From assembly GCA_017506865.1 (NCBI GenBank), contig JAFCMP010000018.1, positions 1-64,000 of the forward strand: a DNA stretch of 64,000 nucleotides. The letters run 5' to 3'. Below the pieces are notes generated by a model. The model ran no database searches. It worked only from the letters and a program-made list of their open reading frames with translations, and was not told where the DNA came from. The position numbers were made by a program, and so were the translations under genes. Of this stretch, positions 34,560 through 45,102 are shown in pieces. This DNA comes from Tribonema minus (lineage: Eukaryota > Sar > Xanthophyceae > Tribonematales > Tribonemataceae). The stretch's first letter is position 1; every line of letters starts with the position of its first letter.

Positions 34560-34980
34560 ATCTTCAATACACTCCCAGCCCCCGGCGCACGCGCAGGAGC
34601 AGACCCGCAGCCAGCTGCGCAATGCGCAACCACGTGCGCGCACGCTGCTCTGCCCGCGGCATCACTAATCCCCTCTGGCTCACAGCAACGAACCGTCTAC
34701 GCACCCTCGGGCAGCACACAGGTCACAATGTGGCGGAGCTCAACTTTCTCGAATCTCAGAATCATTGCGCACGCGCAGGAGCAGACCCGCAGCCAGCTGT
34801 ACAGCGCGCGGCCGCGTGCAGCACGTGCACGCGCACGCTGCTATGCCCCCCGCGGCATCACCAACTCCCCTCTGGCTTGCAGCAACGAACCGTCTACGCG
34901 TCAAGACTGCGCGCGGCCGCATGCAACGCGTGCTCGCTGTCACGCCAGCCGATCCGCTTCGGCTCAACGCGAAAAGTCGC
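34560..34980. repeat. Tandem copies of the 3' end of the ankyrin-like gene (left arm)
   Basis: The end-of-gene block (GCACGCGCAGGAGCAG..., CCCCTCTGGCT..AGCAACG, AACCGTCTACGC) is present at about 34595-34705 and 34765-34905, and in part up to 34985. It equals the terminal codons plus 3' flank of the adjacent minus-strand gene. The right arm has related copies at 41415-41480 and 41565-41640. Confidence 0.6.
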
Positions 34981-35080
34981 CTACGCGCCCTCGCGCCGCG
35001 CGCACGCGCACGGGCAGCCCAGCGCGTGCAGCTGCTGCATCCAGCGCTGCGCGTCCGCCGCCGCCGCCCCCTCCTCTGAG

Positions 35081-35123
<43 letters not shown>

Positions 35124-36297
35124 GGCCGCGCACAAGCGCGCACTCCGCCGACGTCCACCGCCCCCACGGGCACGCGAAATCCGACACTATACGCACCACG
35201 ACAGAGGCATCCGCGTGCGTGCGTGAGCGCACGATGTGCGCGGCGCCGCCAACGGGCCACTCCGCTCCCGCGTCCCTCAGCAGCCACCGGACCCGGGCCC
35301 GGACCACAGGGTGCGCATACTGAGGGAGCTTCGTGAACCCCACGGCAGTATACGCGACGAGGGCGTTCAGGTTGTGCTGCGCCAGTGCCTCAAACGCGGC
35401 GATGCTGCGGAGCCACGTAAGCTTTTCGAGCGCGCCGCGCTCTGCGGCGGCGGCGGCAGCGCCCGGCAGCGCATCGCTGCAACCGTGCAAGCTGAACTTG
35501 ATGATGGTCGCGGCGCGGAACGGGTACGCGGGGTGCGCGTGCAGCCACTGCAGCAGACGGCAGCTCCCCTTTGTGGCGGCGAGTGCAGCACTGCAGTTTG
35601 AGAAGCACGATAGGGGGGGGGGGATGCCGGAGCCGGCGAGCGCTTCCACGAACGCCGCCTGCCCGTACCAGATGGCATGATCCATGAGGCTGATTGTGTG
35701 TGTTGCCGGTTCATGCGTCGGCCTGATGAACAATACCTCGTCGGCACATGTCACGGCACGGCACGGCGCAACGACCTGCTTGTCGAATGCCTTCAGGTCC
35801 GCCCAGCAGAGCCGCTCCGCAATGTCCTGTCCCGTTAGCTGCCGCCCCCTGGCGTGCAGCCAGCGGAACGTCTCGAAGTGGCCGGCCCGTGCGCACTTGA
35901 AGGCCAGCACCGTGAGCAGCAGCGGCGGCAGCCGCACCTCCCCCGCCGCCGTTCCCGCCACAACGCTCCCCTCCGGGCTCGCGGCATCGAACACCCACCG
36001 CAGCACCCTGATGGCTTCCGGGCGCTCGCATTCGCCTATTGCGCGCAGCGCCGCCGCCGGCAGCGCCCACGCGCGCTGCGCGCGCCACGACGCGCGGTAC
36101 GAGAGGCACAGGCACCACTGGTCGAGCGCTGCCACGCAGCCGCGCTCCGCAGCGCCGAGCAGCACGTGCGCATCGACCATGAGCTGCGCGGCCATGGCTT
36201 CTTGGATGGCGACGCAGGAGAGTGCTGCGCGGCCGAGTGCGACCTTGGCGCGCGCGCTGCTGCTGAGCAGTAGCGCGAGGGCGCCGTCCTGAGGCAT
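34981..36297 (-). CDS. Ankyrin-like repeat protein, left-arm copy (intact)
   Basis: 438 codons from the ATG at 36297 (MPQDGALALLL). Degenerate ankyrin-type helix pairs: HVLLGAAERGCVAALDQW (~40), AIRVLRWVFDAA (~85), VLAFKCARAGHFETFRWLHA (~115), MDHAIWYGQAAFVEAL (~185), CRLLQWLHAHP (~225). A Gln tract (14 Q) and an Ala-rich stretch lie near the C-terminus, which ends CARREGA. The ATG is embedded in a splice-acceptor-like context (poly-C, then GCCTCAG), so the true start could be in an upstream exon. Such proteins usually bind partners; no enzyme signature. The right-arm copy is ~85% alike in protein by eye but has a stop. Confidence 0.6.
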
Positions 36298-36520
36298 ACG
36301 TACATACCTAGGGGGGGGTGGGGGGGGAGGGGGGGTTTTGTGCGGGGAATGAGCGCTGCTGCTGCCATGTGACTGAAAAGGCTGCCACGTTTGTGACGGC
36401 CTGAGGCATGCGTACATGCAGGGGGGGGGCGTGAGACAGGCCGTGTGGCACGCGTTGAATGAGCACTGCTGCTGCCACGTGATCGATGAGAGCTGCCACG
36501 TTTGCAACGCCGATGGCGTT
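36298..36520. repeat. Tandem units upstream of the ankyrin-like gene, left arm
   Basis: Two to three units of roughly 100-115 bp, each with a C-run, a TACATGCATG/TACGTATGCCTCAG-type end and a CTGCCACGT...GAGC(A/G)CTGCTGCTGCCA core. Mirrored at 39840-40140. Confidence 0.55.
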
Positions 36521-36655
36521 AGCGGCCTAGCGAGGACACTTGATGTTCACACGTGATCCGCTGCTGCTGCAGCGTCATGCGCGCACGTCACAACCCTTCA
36601 GGTGGACGCCGTAATGATGAATCGCCCTGTTGACAACGTCCACACCGCTGTATGG

Positions 36656-38037
36656 TCAAAACATGTTGCGAGGGACGTCCTCATCGGTGAACGCAAACAC
36701 CTGTTCCTTGTAGCTGTCGCTTCCAGGCGGCGTCCAGGACAGCACCACAATTTCCTGCGTTCAGCTTATTAGTGAGCGTGCTCGCGCGCAGTAATTACTC
36801 GAGTGAGCGGCACCTTCCCCCAACCCTAATCCTAGAGGCGATACTTCAACATCGTGTAGCAGCGGCAGCGCAGGGGCGGGGTCACCGCCTACATACGGTA
36901 CCTAGTACGCTGGGAAGCTGCAACCAGTGGGGGGGATAGCTGACTGGTGAGAGGACCGCCGCACTCACGTGGATCTTCCTTCACTCAACCATAACCCTAA
37001 CCCTACTGTAGGTGGCACTCACGTGGATCCTCCCGTAAGCCGGCGATGTGGTCATGGCGGCCAGAATGGGGTCCGGCGCACCAGCGCGAATGTCCAGGGC
37101 CATGCGGAAAGTCGAGTCCGACTGCAGCGCAGCGCTGACGGTCGTACGAGACCGCCACTTCAAGTTGCAGTTGGGGCCGCCACCGCCGCCGCCAGACAGC
37201 AGCTCCCGCGTGTAGGCTGCGCGCACGCCGCGGCTGACGCTCGCCACGGTCAGCCAGTGTCCGTGTCCCAGCATCTGCCACACCCCCTGGGCCGATTCAG
37301 AGCCGAGCGTGGCAATGGCGGTGGCGGCAGGGGCGGCCACGCGCTGGCGCTGCACGGAGCCTCTGGGCATGCCATGCGGATCCTGCGCAGTCTCAGCCGT
37401 AGGCTGGCCGTGCTCCTGTGTGTGCCTTTCAGCCAGCGCGCTGTCATGGCGCCTGATGCAGGCCTTGATACTGATCACTGCAATTTGTGCAGCCTTTAGC
37501 TCTAGCCCTAGCCTCTCCGCAATTCGTCGCTGGTCGGGCGGCGAGGTCAAACGTGCATGCGCGGCCCTCAGTGCTCTCAGGATCTGGTCTGCATTGTCCA
37601 GTTCCGCTGACACGTGAAATGGCAGTGCCTGGTGCTGCGCGCTGGGGTCGAAGTCTGCGGTTGCAGACGGGTGCAGGAATGGACTTTACAGGTGAAGAGT
37701 GCGTCAAAGCTCGTGTGGGGCACAGGTGTAAATCAGGCAGCACAGAGCGTTGCGTGTGCTGCAGGCTGCAGAAATCATGCCGCATACCCAACTCGAGGCA
37801 GACTTATCGCCGTGTTGCAGAGTAGGCGTGCCCAATCTCAGTTACCCCTAGTCTTGGTTGCTCCAACTCATTTCGTAACCTTAGAGGACACGAGGTGTCC
37901 TTGTTTGCTTGCTTACCTTGAGGCAACTCGCCTAGCCAGGGATGCTGCTCTAGCAATCTGTTGATGCCGGTGGCTACCATCACAAGCAGGTGGCGGATTC
38001 GATCCACTTCGCACGATGCATCTTTCACTGAACTCAT
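36656..38037 (-). CDS. F-box-like protein, left-arm copy (intact, three exons)
   Basis: Exons 38037-37917 (donor GTAAGC), 37606-37023 (donor GTGAGT), 36754-36656 (stop TGA), phases 1 and 0; 267 residues. Exon 1: MSSVKDAS...DRIRHLLVMVATGINRLLEQ. Exon 2 starts with a predicted helix/coiled-coil region (ADQILRALRAAHARL...KAAQIAVISIKACIRR), then an F-box-like motif (VWQMLGHGHWLTVASVSRGV) and FRMALDIRAGAP. Exon 3: EIVVLSWTPPGSD. I do not recognise the family beyond the F-box-like segment. It lies just upstream of, and on the same strand as, the ankyrin-like gene, and could once have formed one F-box/ankyrin gene with it; here it ends in its own stop. Confidence 0.6.
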
Positions 38038-38284
38038 CCTTGCAATTGGCAAGCCTGCGTACTGTTGCTTGCTTGCATTGCACAAAAAACGGTTGAAAAC
38101 GTTGAAGTTAGAGTGTTGCAGTTGGCGGTTTGTTTGGCACAGTGACGATGCGAGCATGTCACAGACCACACACACTGTTGACGTGAATTCCAAGATTGTG
38201 TTGCAAGTTGGCTGTCATAGCCGAACGCACGAACTTCGGGAAACAGATCTGGAGGCAGGCAAGCAGGGCAAGCCAAAGCCGAGG
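38038..38284. promoter_or_regulatory. Unique spacer between divergent gene copies, probable bidirectional promoter
   Basis: About 250 nt separating the start codons of the two divergent F-box-like genes. The two halves do not match each other by eye. Promoter function is inferred from position only. Confidence 0.4.
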
Positions 38285-39667
38285 ATGACTCCAGTGAACG
38301 ATGCAACATGCGATATGGATCGAATCCGCCACCTGCTTGTGTTGGTCGTCACCGGCACTAACAGATTGTCAGAGCAGCATCCCTGGCTCGGCGAGCTGCA
38401 CGGTATGACTACAGTCCTTCAGTTTGAGGAACGAGCTCGAACACTGGAAGACTAGGTTTGAACCAGTTTCAGCACGCCTATTCTGCACCATAGCAGAGGA
38501 CTTGCCTCGACTTAGGCACGCGGCATCGATTTCTGCAGCCCGCAGCTCCGCGTGCGCCTCGCATGGACTGCCTGTTGTATAGCTGCGCCCCACACGAGTT
38601 TGACGCTGCCTTTGCTCGCAATTTTTTCTCTGCAACTGTCTTCAACTGCAGACTTTGATCCCAGCGCGCAGCACCAGACACTGCCATTTCACGTGTCAAC
38701 GGAGCTGGACAATGCAGACCAGATCTTGGGAGCACTGAAGGCCACGAACAAATCTTTGACCTCGCCGCCCGACCAGCGACGAATGGCGGAGAGGCTGGGG
38801 CTAGAGCTGGATGCTGCGCACGCGGCAGTGGTCAGCATCAAGGCCTGCGTCAGGCGCCACGAGAGCGCACTGGCCGAAAGGAATGCAAAGGGACAGCACC
38901 CGCTGCAGCAGCAGCACGGGCAGCCTACAGCTGAGACTGCGCAGGATCCGCATGACGTCACCAGAGGCTCTGCGCAGCGCCAACGCGTGGCTGCCCCCGC
39001 CCCCTATGCCACCGCCAGTGCCACGCTCGCCTCTGAACCGGCCCGGGGTGTGTGGCAGATGCTGGGACACGGACACTGGCTGACCGTGGCGAGTGTCAGC
39101 CGTGCCGTGCGCGCAGCCTACACGCGGGAGCTGCTGTCCATTGGCGGCGGCAGTGGCCCCAACTGCAACTTGAAGTGGCTGACTCGGACGGCCATCAGCG
39201 CCGCGCTGCAGTCGGACGCGGCCTTCCGTATGGCCCTGGACATTCGTGCTGGTGCGCCGGACTCCCATTCTGGCTGGCGTAAACGCGTCCCTGGCTTACG
39301 GGAGGATCCACGTGAGTGCCACCTAGGATAGGGTCAGGGTTGGGATTGGGTGAAGGAGGATTGATGTGATTGCGGCAGTCCTCCCACCAGTCAACTATCC
39401 CCCCGGTGGTTGCACCTTCCCAGCGTACTAGGTACTGTATGTAGGCGGTGATCCCGCCCTTGCGCCGCCGTTGCTACGCGATGTTGAAGTATTGCCTCTA
39501 GGGTTAGGGTTGGGTAAAGGTGCCGCTCAAGTGATTGCTGCTCGCGAGCACGCTCACTCATGAGCTAAGCACAGGGTATCGTGGTCCTGCGCTGGACGGC
39601 CACCTCGAACAAGCGATTAGGTACATCGGAACAGGTTTTCACTTTCCCCAATGAGGACGCTCTTTGA
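38285..39667 (+). pseudogene. F-box-like protein, right-arm copy (damaged)
   Basis: Expected exons 38285-38402 (donor GTATGA), 38700-39311, 39575-39667. Exon 2's acceptor reads TCAA where the left arm has TCAG (38696-38699), and one extra T near 39262 shifts the frame before GVNASLAYGRIH. MTPVNDAT...DRIRHLLVLVV and VWQMLGHGHWLTVASVSRAV are otherwise well kept. It ends with GIVVLRWTA...EDAL and a stop. Two separate lesions argue for a pseudogene; an alternative acceptor could partly rescue it. Confidence 0.6.
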
Positions 39668-39839
39668 AATGCGTTTGGACCAGGGAGCCTTGTGGACCTT
39701 GTCGGTAAGTCGTTGTTGCGGTTTCATTGTTACGGCGTGCATCTGAAGAGTCGTGACGTGCGTGCATACCGTTACAGCAGCGGCTTACGTGTACACATCA
39801 AATGTCAGCGCTACACTAACGCCATTGGCCTCGCAAGCG

Positions 39840-40140
39840 CGGCAGCGCTCGTCAGTCATGTGGCAGCAGTAGTGCTCATGCATCGCGCGCCGCACGCCTC
39901 GACCCCCCCCCCCCGTATGTGCGTATGCCGCAGGATGTCGCAAACGTGGCAGCCCTCGTCAGTCACGTGGCGGCAGCAGCACTCATTCGACACGTGCCGA
40001 ACGCCTTGCCCCCCCCTCCCCCCCCCACCTGTATGTATGTACATATGCCTCAGGACGGCGCCCTCGCGCTACTGCTCAGCAGTCACGTGGCAGCAGCAGT
40101 GCTCATTTGACCCCCCCCCCCCCTCCCCCGGTATGTACGT
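39840..40140. repeat. ~100-bp tandem units upstream of the right ankyrin-like copy
   Basis: Three units (about 39843-39945, 39950-40062, 40065-40155). Each has GTCA(G)TCA(C/T)GTGGC(A/G)GCAG..., a C-run and a TATGTACGTATGCCTCAG-type end followed by GACGGCGCCCTCGCG in two cases. The last unit leads into the ORF, so the start of the gene itself has been copied. Confidence 0.65.
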
Positions 40141-41436
40141 ATGCCTCAGGACGGCGCCCTCGCGGTGCTCCTCAGCAGCAGCGCGCGCGCCAGGGTCGCG
40201 CTGGGGCGCGCAGCACTCTCCTGCGTCACCATCCAGGAGGCCATGGCCGCGCAGCTCATGGTCGACGGCCACGTGCTGCTCGGCGCTGCTGAGCGCGGCT
40301 GCGTGGCAGCGCTCGACCAGTGGTGCCTGTGCCTCTCGTACCGCGCGTCGTGGCGCGTGCAGCGCACGTGGGCGCTGCCGGCGGCGGCGCTGCGCGCAAT
40401 AGGCGAATGCGAGCGCCCGGAAGCCATCAGGGTGCTGCGGTGGGTGTTCGATGCCGCGAGCCCGGAGGGGAGCGTTGTGGCGGGAACGGCGGCGGGGGAG
40501 GTGCGGCTGCCGCCGCTGCTGCTCACGGTGCTGGCCTTCCAGTGCACACGGGCCGGCCACTTCGAGACGTTCCGCTGGCTGAGCACGAGGGGCAGGCATG
40601 TAACGGGGCAGGACATCGCGCCTCGCGTCTCCGCGGCAGACTTGGAAGCGTTCGACAAGCAGGTCGTGACGCCGCGCGGCGCTGCGGCGCGCGCCGACGA
40701 GATGTCGTTCATGAAGCTGCCGAATGCCCGCGCCACGCACACATTGACCCTCATGGATCACGCCATCTTGTATGGGCAGGCGGGATTCGTCGAAGCGCTC
40801 GCCGGCTTCAGCATTGCCCCCGCCCTGTCGTGCTTCTCGAACGATAGTGCCAGACTTGCCGCCTCCAAGGCCAGCTGCCGTCTGCTGCAGTGGCTGCACG
40901 CGCAGCCCGCGTGCCCGTTTGATGCCGTGTCCATCATCCAGATGAGCTTGACGAGTTGCATTGACGCGCCGCCGGGCGCCGCCGTCGACGCCGGCGCGCT
41001 CGAGAAGCCCACGTGGCTCCGCAGCATCGGCGCGTTTGAGGCGCTGGCGCAGCACGACCTGAACTATCTCGTTGCGTTTGCTGCCGTGGGGTTCACGGAG
41101 CTCCCTCGGTACGCGCACCCGGTGGTCCGGGCCAGGGTGCGGTGGCTGCTGCAAGACATGGGAGCGGAGTAGCCAGGCGGCAGCGCCGCGCACGTCGTGC
41201 GCGTGTGCACTTTCACGGATGCGTCCGTCGTGGTGCGCATGGTGTCAGAGTTCGCGTGCCCTTGGGGGCGGTGGACGTCGGCGGAGTGCGCGCTCGTGCG
41301 CGGCCGGCAGCAGCAGCGGCGGCAGCAGCAGCAGCAGCGGCAGCAGCAGCAGCACTCAGAGGATGAGCAGCGCTGCATGCAGCAGCTGCACGCGCTGGGC
41401 TGCCCGTGCGCGTGCGCGCGGACCGAGGGCGCGTAG
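40141..41436 (+). pseudogene. Ankyrin-like repeat protein, right-arm copy (nonsense mutation)
   Basis: The same protein as 34981-36297, one reading frame, interrupted only by TAG at 41170-41172, where the left arm has TGG (Trp) in the sequence AEW. Reading continues in frame to a stop at 41434-41436 (CARTEGA). A shortened 343-residue product without the Gln tract could still be made, so it may be a truncated gene rather than a dead one. Confidence 0.65.
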
Positions 41437-41650
41437 ACGGTTCGCGTCGCTGCTGCGAGCCAGAGGGGATTTGTGAAGTATAAGTTTATAACTTATACTC
41501 CAATTTGATGGTGCCGCGGGCACAGCAGCGTGCGCGTCAGGGTGCTGCACGCAGAGCAGCTGTGTGCGCGGACCGAGGGCGCGTAGACGGTTCGCTGCTG
41601 AGAGGCGAGGGGGATCGGCTGGCGTAGCAGCGCGTGTGCGTTGCACGCGG

Positions 41651-43366
41651 TTGCGAGGAGCTGATTACGGGGGCGCTGCGTGCGCGCGTCTGCTGGTGCG
41701 CCGTGCGGGAGGGAGCTCTGACTGCCTTGATAAGCGGTTTGTCCAGCTAGTATGTTCCGCCACACGAGACCAAGCGTGTGCGACAACATGACAGTCGGCC
41801 CTAGAGAATTGTGCGGAAGGCACCTTGATGTTGGAACACATGAGGTGCAAGCAAAAATCAAGCTTGCGTGTGCAACATGTTATGCAGTAAATCTTCGCGG
41901 TGGGATCTTAATGCTCATACATACGATTTCTGGTGCCAACATGTCCCCGTGCAGCGTGCCTCGGTCACAGCGCCTTGCAATTGACCAACAGGTGATGAGC
42001 GTTTTTGTGTTTGTGCTTTTGCTTGTACCTGAATTTATACGTTTACAAGACAATACATCCTGCAGCGTTCCCTTGATATATTCAGAATGCCTTCAGTGCT
42101 GCAATGAACTCTCTCCAGCATTCCTTTGGTGTGTTGCGAAGTGTGTATATTCTACTCAAGCTATGCTGATGAGATATCATCACTGCAGCCTGAACTGTAC
42201 TGTACGAACTCCATCACTTGGACGTCTTCTGGTTGCTGGCCTTCAAGCTGTTTTTGCAACTGGAATTGTGTCAGGTCTTTGCTACGGGCATCACATTTGC
42301 TTACAATTGTGTTTGCGGGCGTTTTGCAGACGACTGTAGTGTACAGTTTCGAAGTTCAAAGAATTATCTGGCTTCAGCCAATATGATATAGAGGCAAAAA
42401 ACAAAGCTACGCCAGTACGCTACACCTGAAAATGTTACTGTTGACATCAAAAGAAATGAATCGTAACAGCCAAAGCAATATTGCGACAACAATCAGTTCA
42501 ACACAATACAAAAGATATCACTTGTGCCTGAAACTTCACGCATTTTGTATGCAGTCTGTGCTTTTACCTGCAGCATATGCCGAACACCTCTATGCATTGA
42601 GCAACACATTGAAACTGTCACCGGCACTCACTTGGCAAGCACCTCCAGCGCTGTCACCTCATCTTACGCATTCGCTGTTCTCACTCAACTGGAGCACACA
42701 GTACTGCATCTTCACTTCATCAACCTCACGTTAGCACCTCAAGCGCTCGACAGACGCTGCCTCAAGAGTGCCTCGAGCACCTGTAACTGAGGATACTGAT
42801 ATTATCTGCGCGATGATGCTGACTCAAGCGAGTGCCTTCCGGACAGCAGTACGCGCCGCTCAATGAACTTGTTGTGAGCTCTTCAAAAAGCGATACCACC
42901 TCTGCCGACCTGTGCAATGTGTTGGCGAAAGCTCTTCGCGGTGTTGCAATCGAAGCTGCAGCAGTTGCCGGCAACGTGCCACAGCGCAAATGTGAGTGCT
43001 ATGATGGTTGCTGTCAGCCTCTGAGCTGACGCGGCCTCAGGCCAAGGCTGGTGCTGCCTTTGCTTCGACTGCTGTTTTAAACGCCTTTCAAACGCTTAAA
43101 AAATGCTGCAGGTCAGCAACGGTTGAAGTGACACTTGAAGTCTTAGCGAAGTAAACACATTTCACATACGGTCAATCTGAAGGTGAGGCAGGCGAAGTCA
43201 GGGCGTTTCGTCCCTCCGGTGCCTCTTCTTGCACTCAACCTTGAAAAAAACATTCACGCCAACAAGTCAAATACGCTTTTGAAACTGAAACGCCTGAAAC
43301 GACTACCGCGCAGCGGCTGCTGGTATGGGAGCCGGCAGTAGCTGCACAATCATTCACGCCTGATGC
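41651..43366. other. No gene recognised
   Basis: Lower GC than its surroundings. The longest ORF (41752-42339) has no recognisable motif and an unlikely Cys/His-rich composition, so I do not call it. Confidence 0.4.
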
Positions 43367-43995
43367 CACGCTCGGAGAGGCTTCAAAGGTAATCCTTATA
43401 CAAACGTCGTGGCACACCGATCATGAAGAAAAATACATGCACCATGACGCCAGAGCGGCTGCCACAGAGCCAGAGGGCAGCAAACGGTACTGCCGTAACC
43501 CTCTGAGCGCCAACAGGCAGAACTCTGAGACCTCCGCCAACGAGCAGCTCCAGAAGCTGAAGTTTGAAACCGCAGCAGAGCGGTTAAGGGCAGCCAAACT
43601 GTACTGCCGTAACCCTCTGAGCGCCAACAGGCAGAACTCTGAGACCTCCGCCAGCGAGCAAAAAAACCTCTTTGTGCCAGAAGCTGAAGTTTGAAACCGC
43701 AGCAGAGCGGTTACTGGCGCAAGAGGGTTTCTGCTCGTTGGCGGAGGTCTCAGAGTTCTGCCTGTTGGCGCTCAGAGGGTTGCGGCAGTACAGTTTGGCT
43801 GCCCTCTGGCTCAGTGGCAGCCGCTCTGGCGTCATGGTGCATGTATTTTTCTTCGTGATCGATGTGCCACAACGTTTGTATAAGGATTACCTCTGAAGCC
43901 TCCACCAACGAGCAGAAACCAGAAGCTGAAGTTTGAAACCGCAGCAGAGCGGTTATGTGTGATGCCACGCTCGGTGAGGCTTCAGAGGTAATCCT
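43367..43995. repeat. Local inverted and direct repeats
   Basis: 43377-43540 (GAGGCTTC...GGTAATCCTTATACAAACG...; CTCTGAGCGCCAACAGGCAG) returns in reverse complement at about 43730-43905. A direct partial copy lies at 43550-43700, and a further GCCACGCTCGG-GAGGCTTC copy at 43970-43992. The whole could fold into a ~500-nt hairpin. No gene. Confidence 0.65.
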
Positions 43996-45102
43996 TATCA
44001 TGACTAAGTGTGGGGATCTGGCTCTGTTTACCTGCATTTCTGCGCCTGGAGCATGTTTTCTGCTGCGCCGAGTGCGCATCATTAGGTATTGAGCCAGGCC
44101 CCCATGGCTTCATGCGGAATCAAGTTGAAGGGTGTGCACCCCAATCAATGCAAGCGCACCGTGGTCTCAGCAAACTCTCAACGAATGTTACATCAAGCGT
44201 CTATGCGAGCCTTTACATGGAAAGCCATGCATACGTACGCTGTACGACTCAGCCCTCGTCTCAAAAAGTGCAAAGCGCGACAAGCCTTGTTGAATCTTCT
44301 GTGAGACCAACGCACCCCGTGTGCGCACCACAATCACAGAAGCACCAAGGAGTCACGCAAAGCGTTCACAAGCCGCACAATGCACATGTATATTCATATT
44401 CCACGGGCTGACAAGCTGAATGGCACTAAGCGGTGGGCGCAGGGGGTGTGTGTGCTCGCCAGCAGCATGCTGCTGCCCCCCCTCCCCCAGCATGCTATGT
44501 ACATATATGGCAGGCCAGAACTGTACACACTCACTAGAAAGCGCAAATTCCCCCCCCCCCCCCCCCCTCCCGCGGGGCCTGCGGCTTCTGGCAGGCACGA
44601 GGCCACAAGACCCAGATACCCCCCCCCCCCTCTCCCACCAGTCTGGCTGTGGTGGATTGTGGTGAGGTAAGGCACAGGCGTCGAACACCACCTTCTTGCT
44701 GCTGCTGCTGCAAGGGGGTGAAGAAGGGTTTGCTGCGACGTCTGCTGCTGCGCGTAGCAAGGATATGCACGGCTTGGCGGGTGCATCCTGGCGGGGGTAG
44801 GTACGTCCGCGTTCGGCGCCACCCCCCGCTGCGCGCTCTACTGCTGCACTGCCGCAGGCGATGTGCCCGCGCAGAGCCCCCCCTATGCCGGCGCATGGTC
44901 GTGATGGCGGGGTCTGCCTGCATCAGTGCCCAACCCCTACTTCACACTCGCACGACATGGGTGGGGGGGGGGGGGGGGCAGCAGTGCCCACCCTCCTACA
45001 GCGACAGCGGGTTGTGCTCACCCTACAGCGACAGCGGGTTGTGGTCACCCAAAGTGGGGGGGGGGGGGGGGGGGGGGTAGGGGGTTAGCAGTGCTCACCC
45101 TC
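43996..45102. other. Downstream region of ATG101, no gene recognised
   Basis: Contains several C/G homopolymers (44550-44568, 44960-44978, 45055-45077). Two copies of a CCTACAGCG(A)CAGCGGGTT block at 44995-45050 duplicate the ATG101 stop-codon region. Confidence 0.45.

Larger units (their letters stand above)
34560..38037. repeat. Left arm of a large inverted duplication
   Basis: Pairs in reverse complement with 38285-41650: exon 1 of the F-box-like gene (37917-38037 with 38285-38402), exon 2 (37023-37606 with 38700-39311), exon 3 (36656-36754 with 39575-39667) and the ankyrin-like ORF (34981-36297 with 40141-41436). Arms are diverged by base changes and small indels, so this is not an assembly artefact of identical sequence. 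Confidence 0.85.
38285..41650. repeat. Right arm of the large inverted duplication
   Basis: Reverse complement of 34560-38037 in gene order and exon structure. It carries the damaged gene copies. Confidence 0.85.

Noticed and set aside
41752-42339. 195-codon plus-strand ORF
   Set aside because: No motif, odd Cys/His/Leu composition, and it crosses into AT-richer DNA; likely chance.
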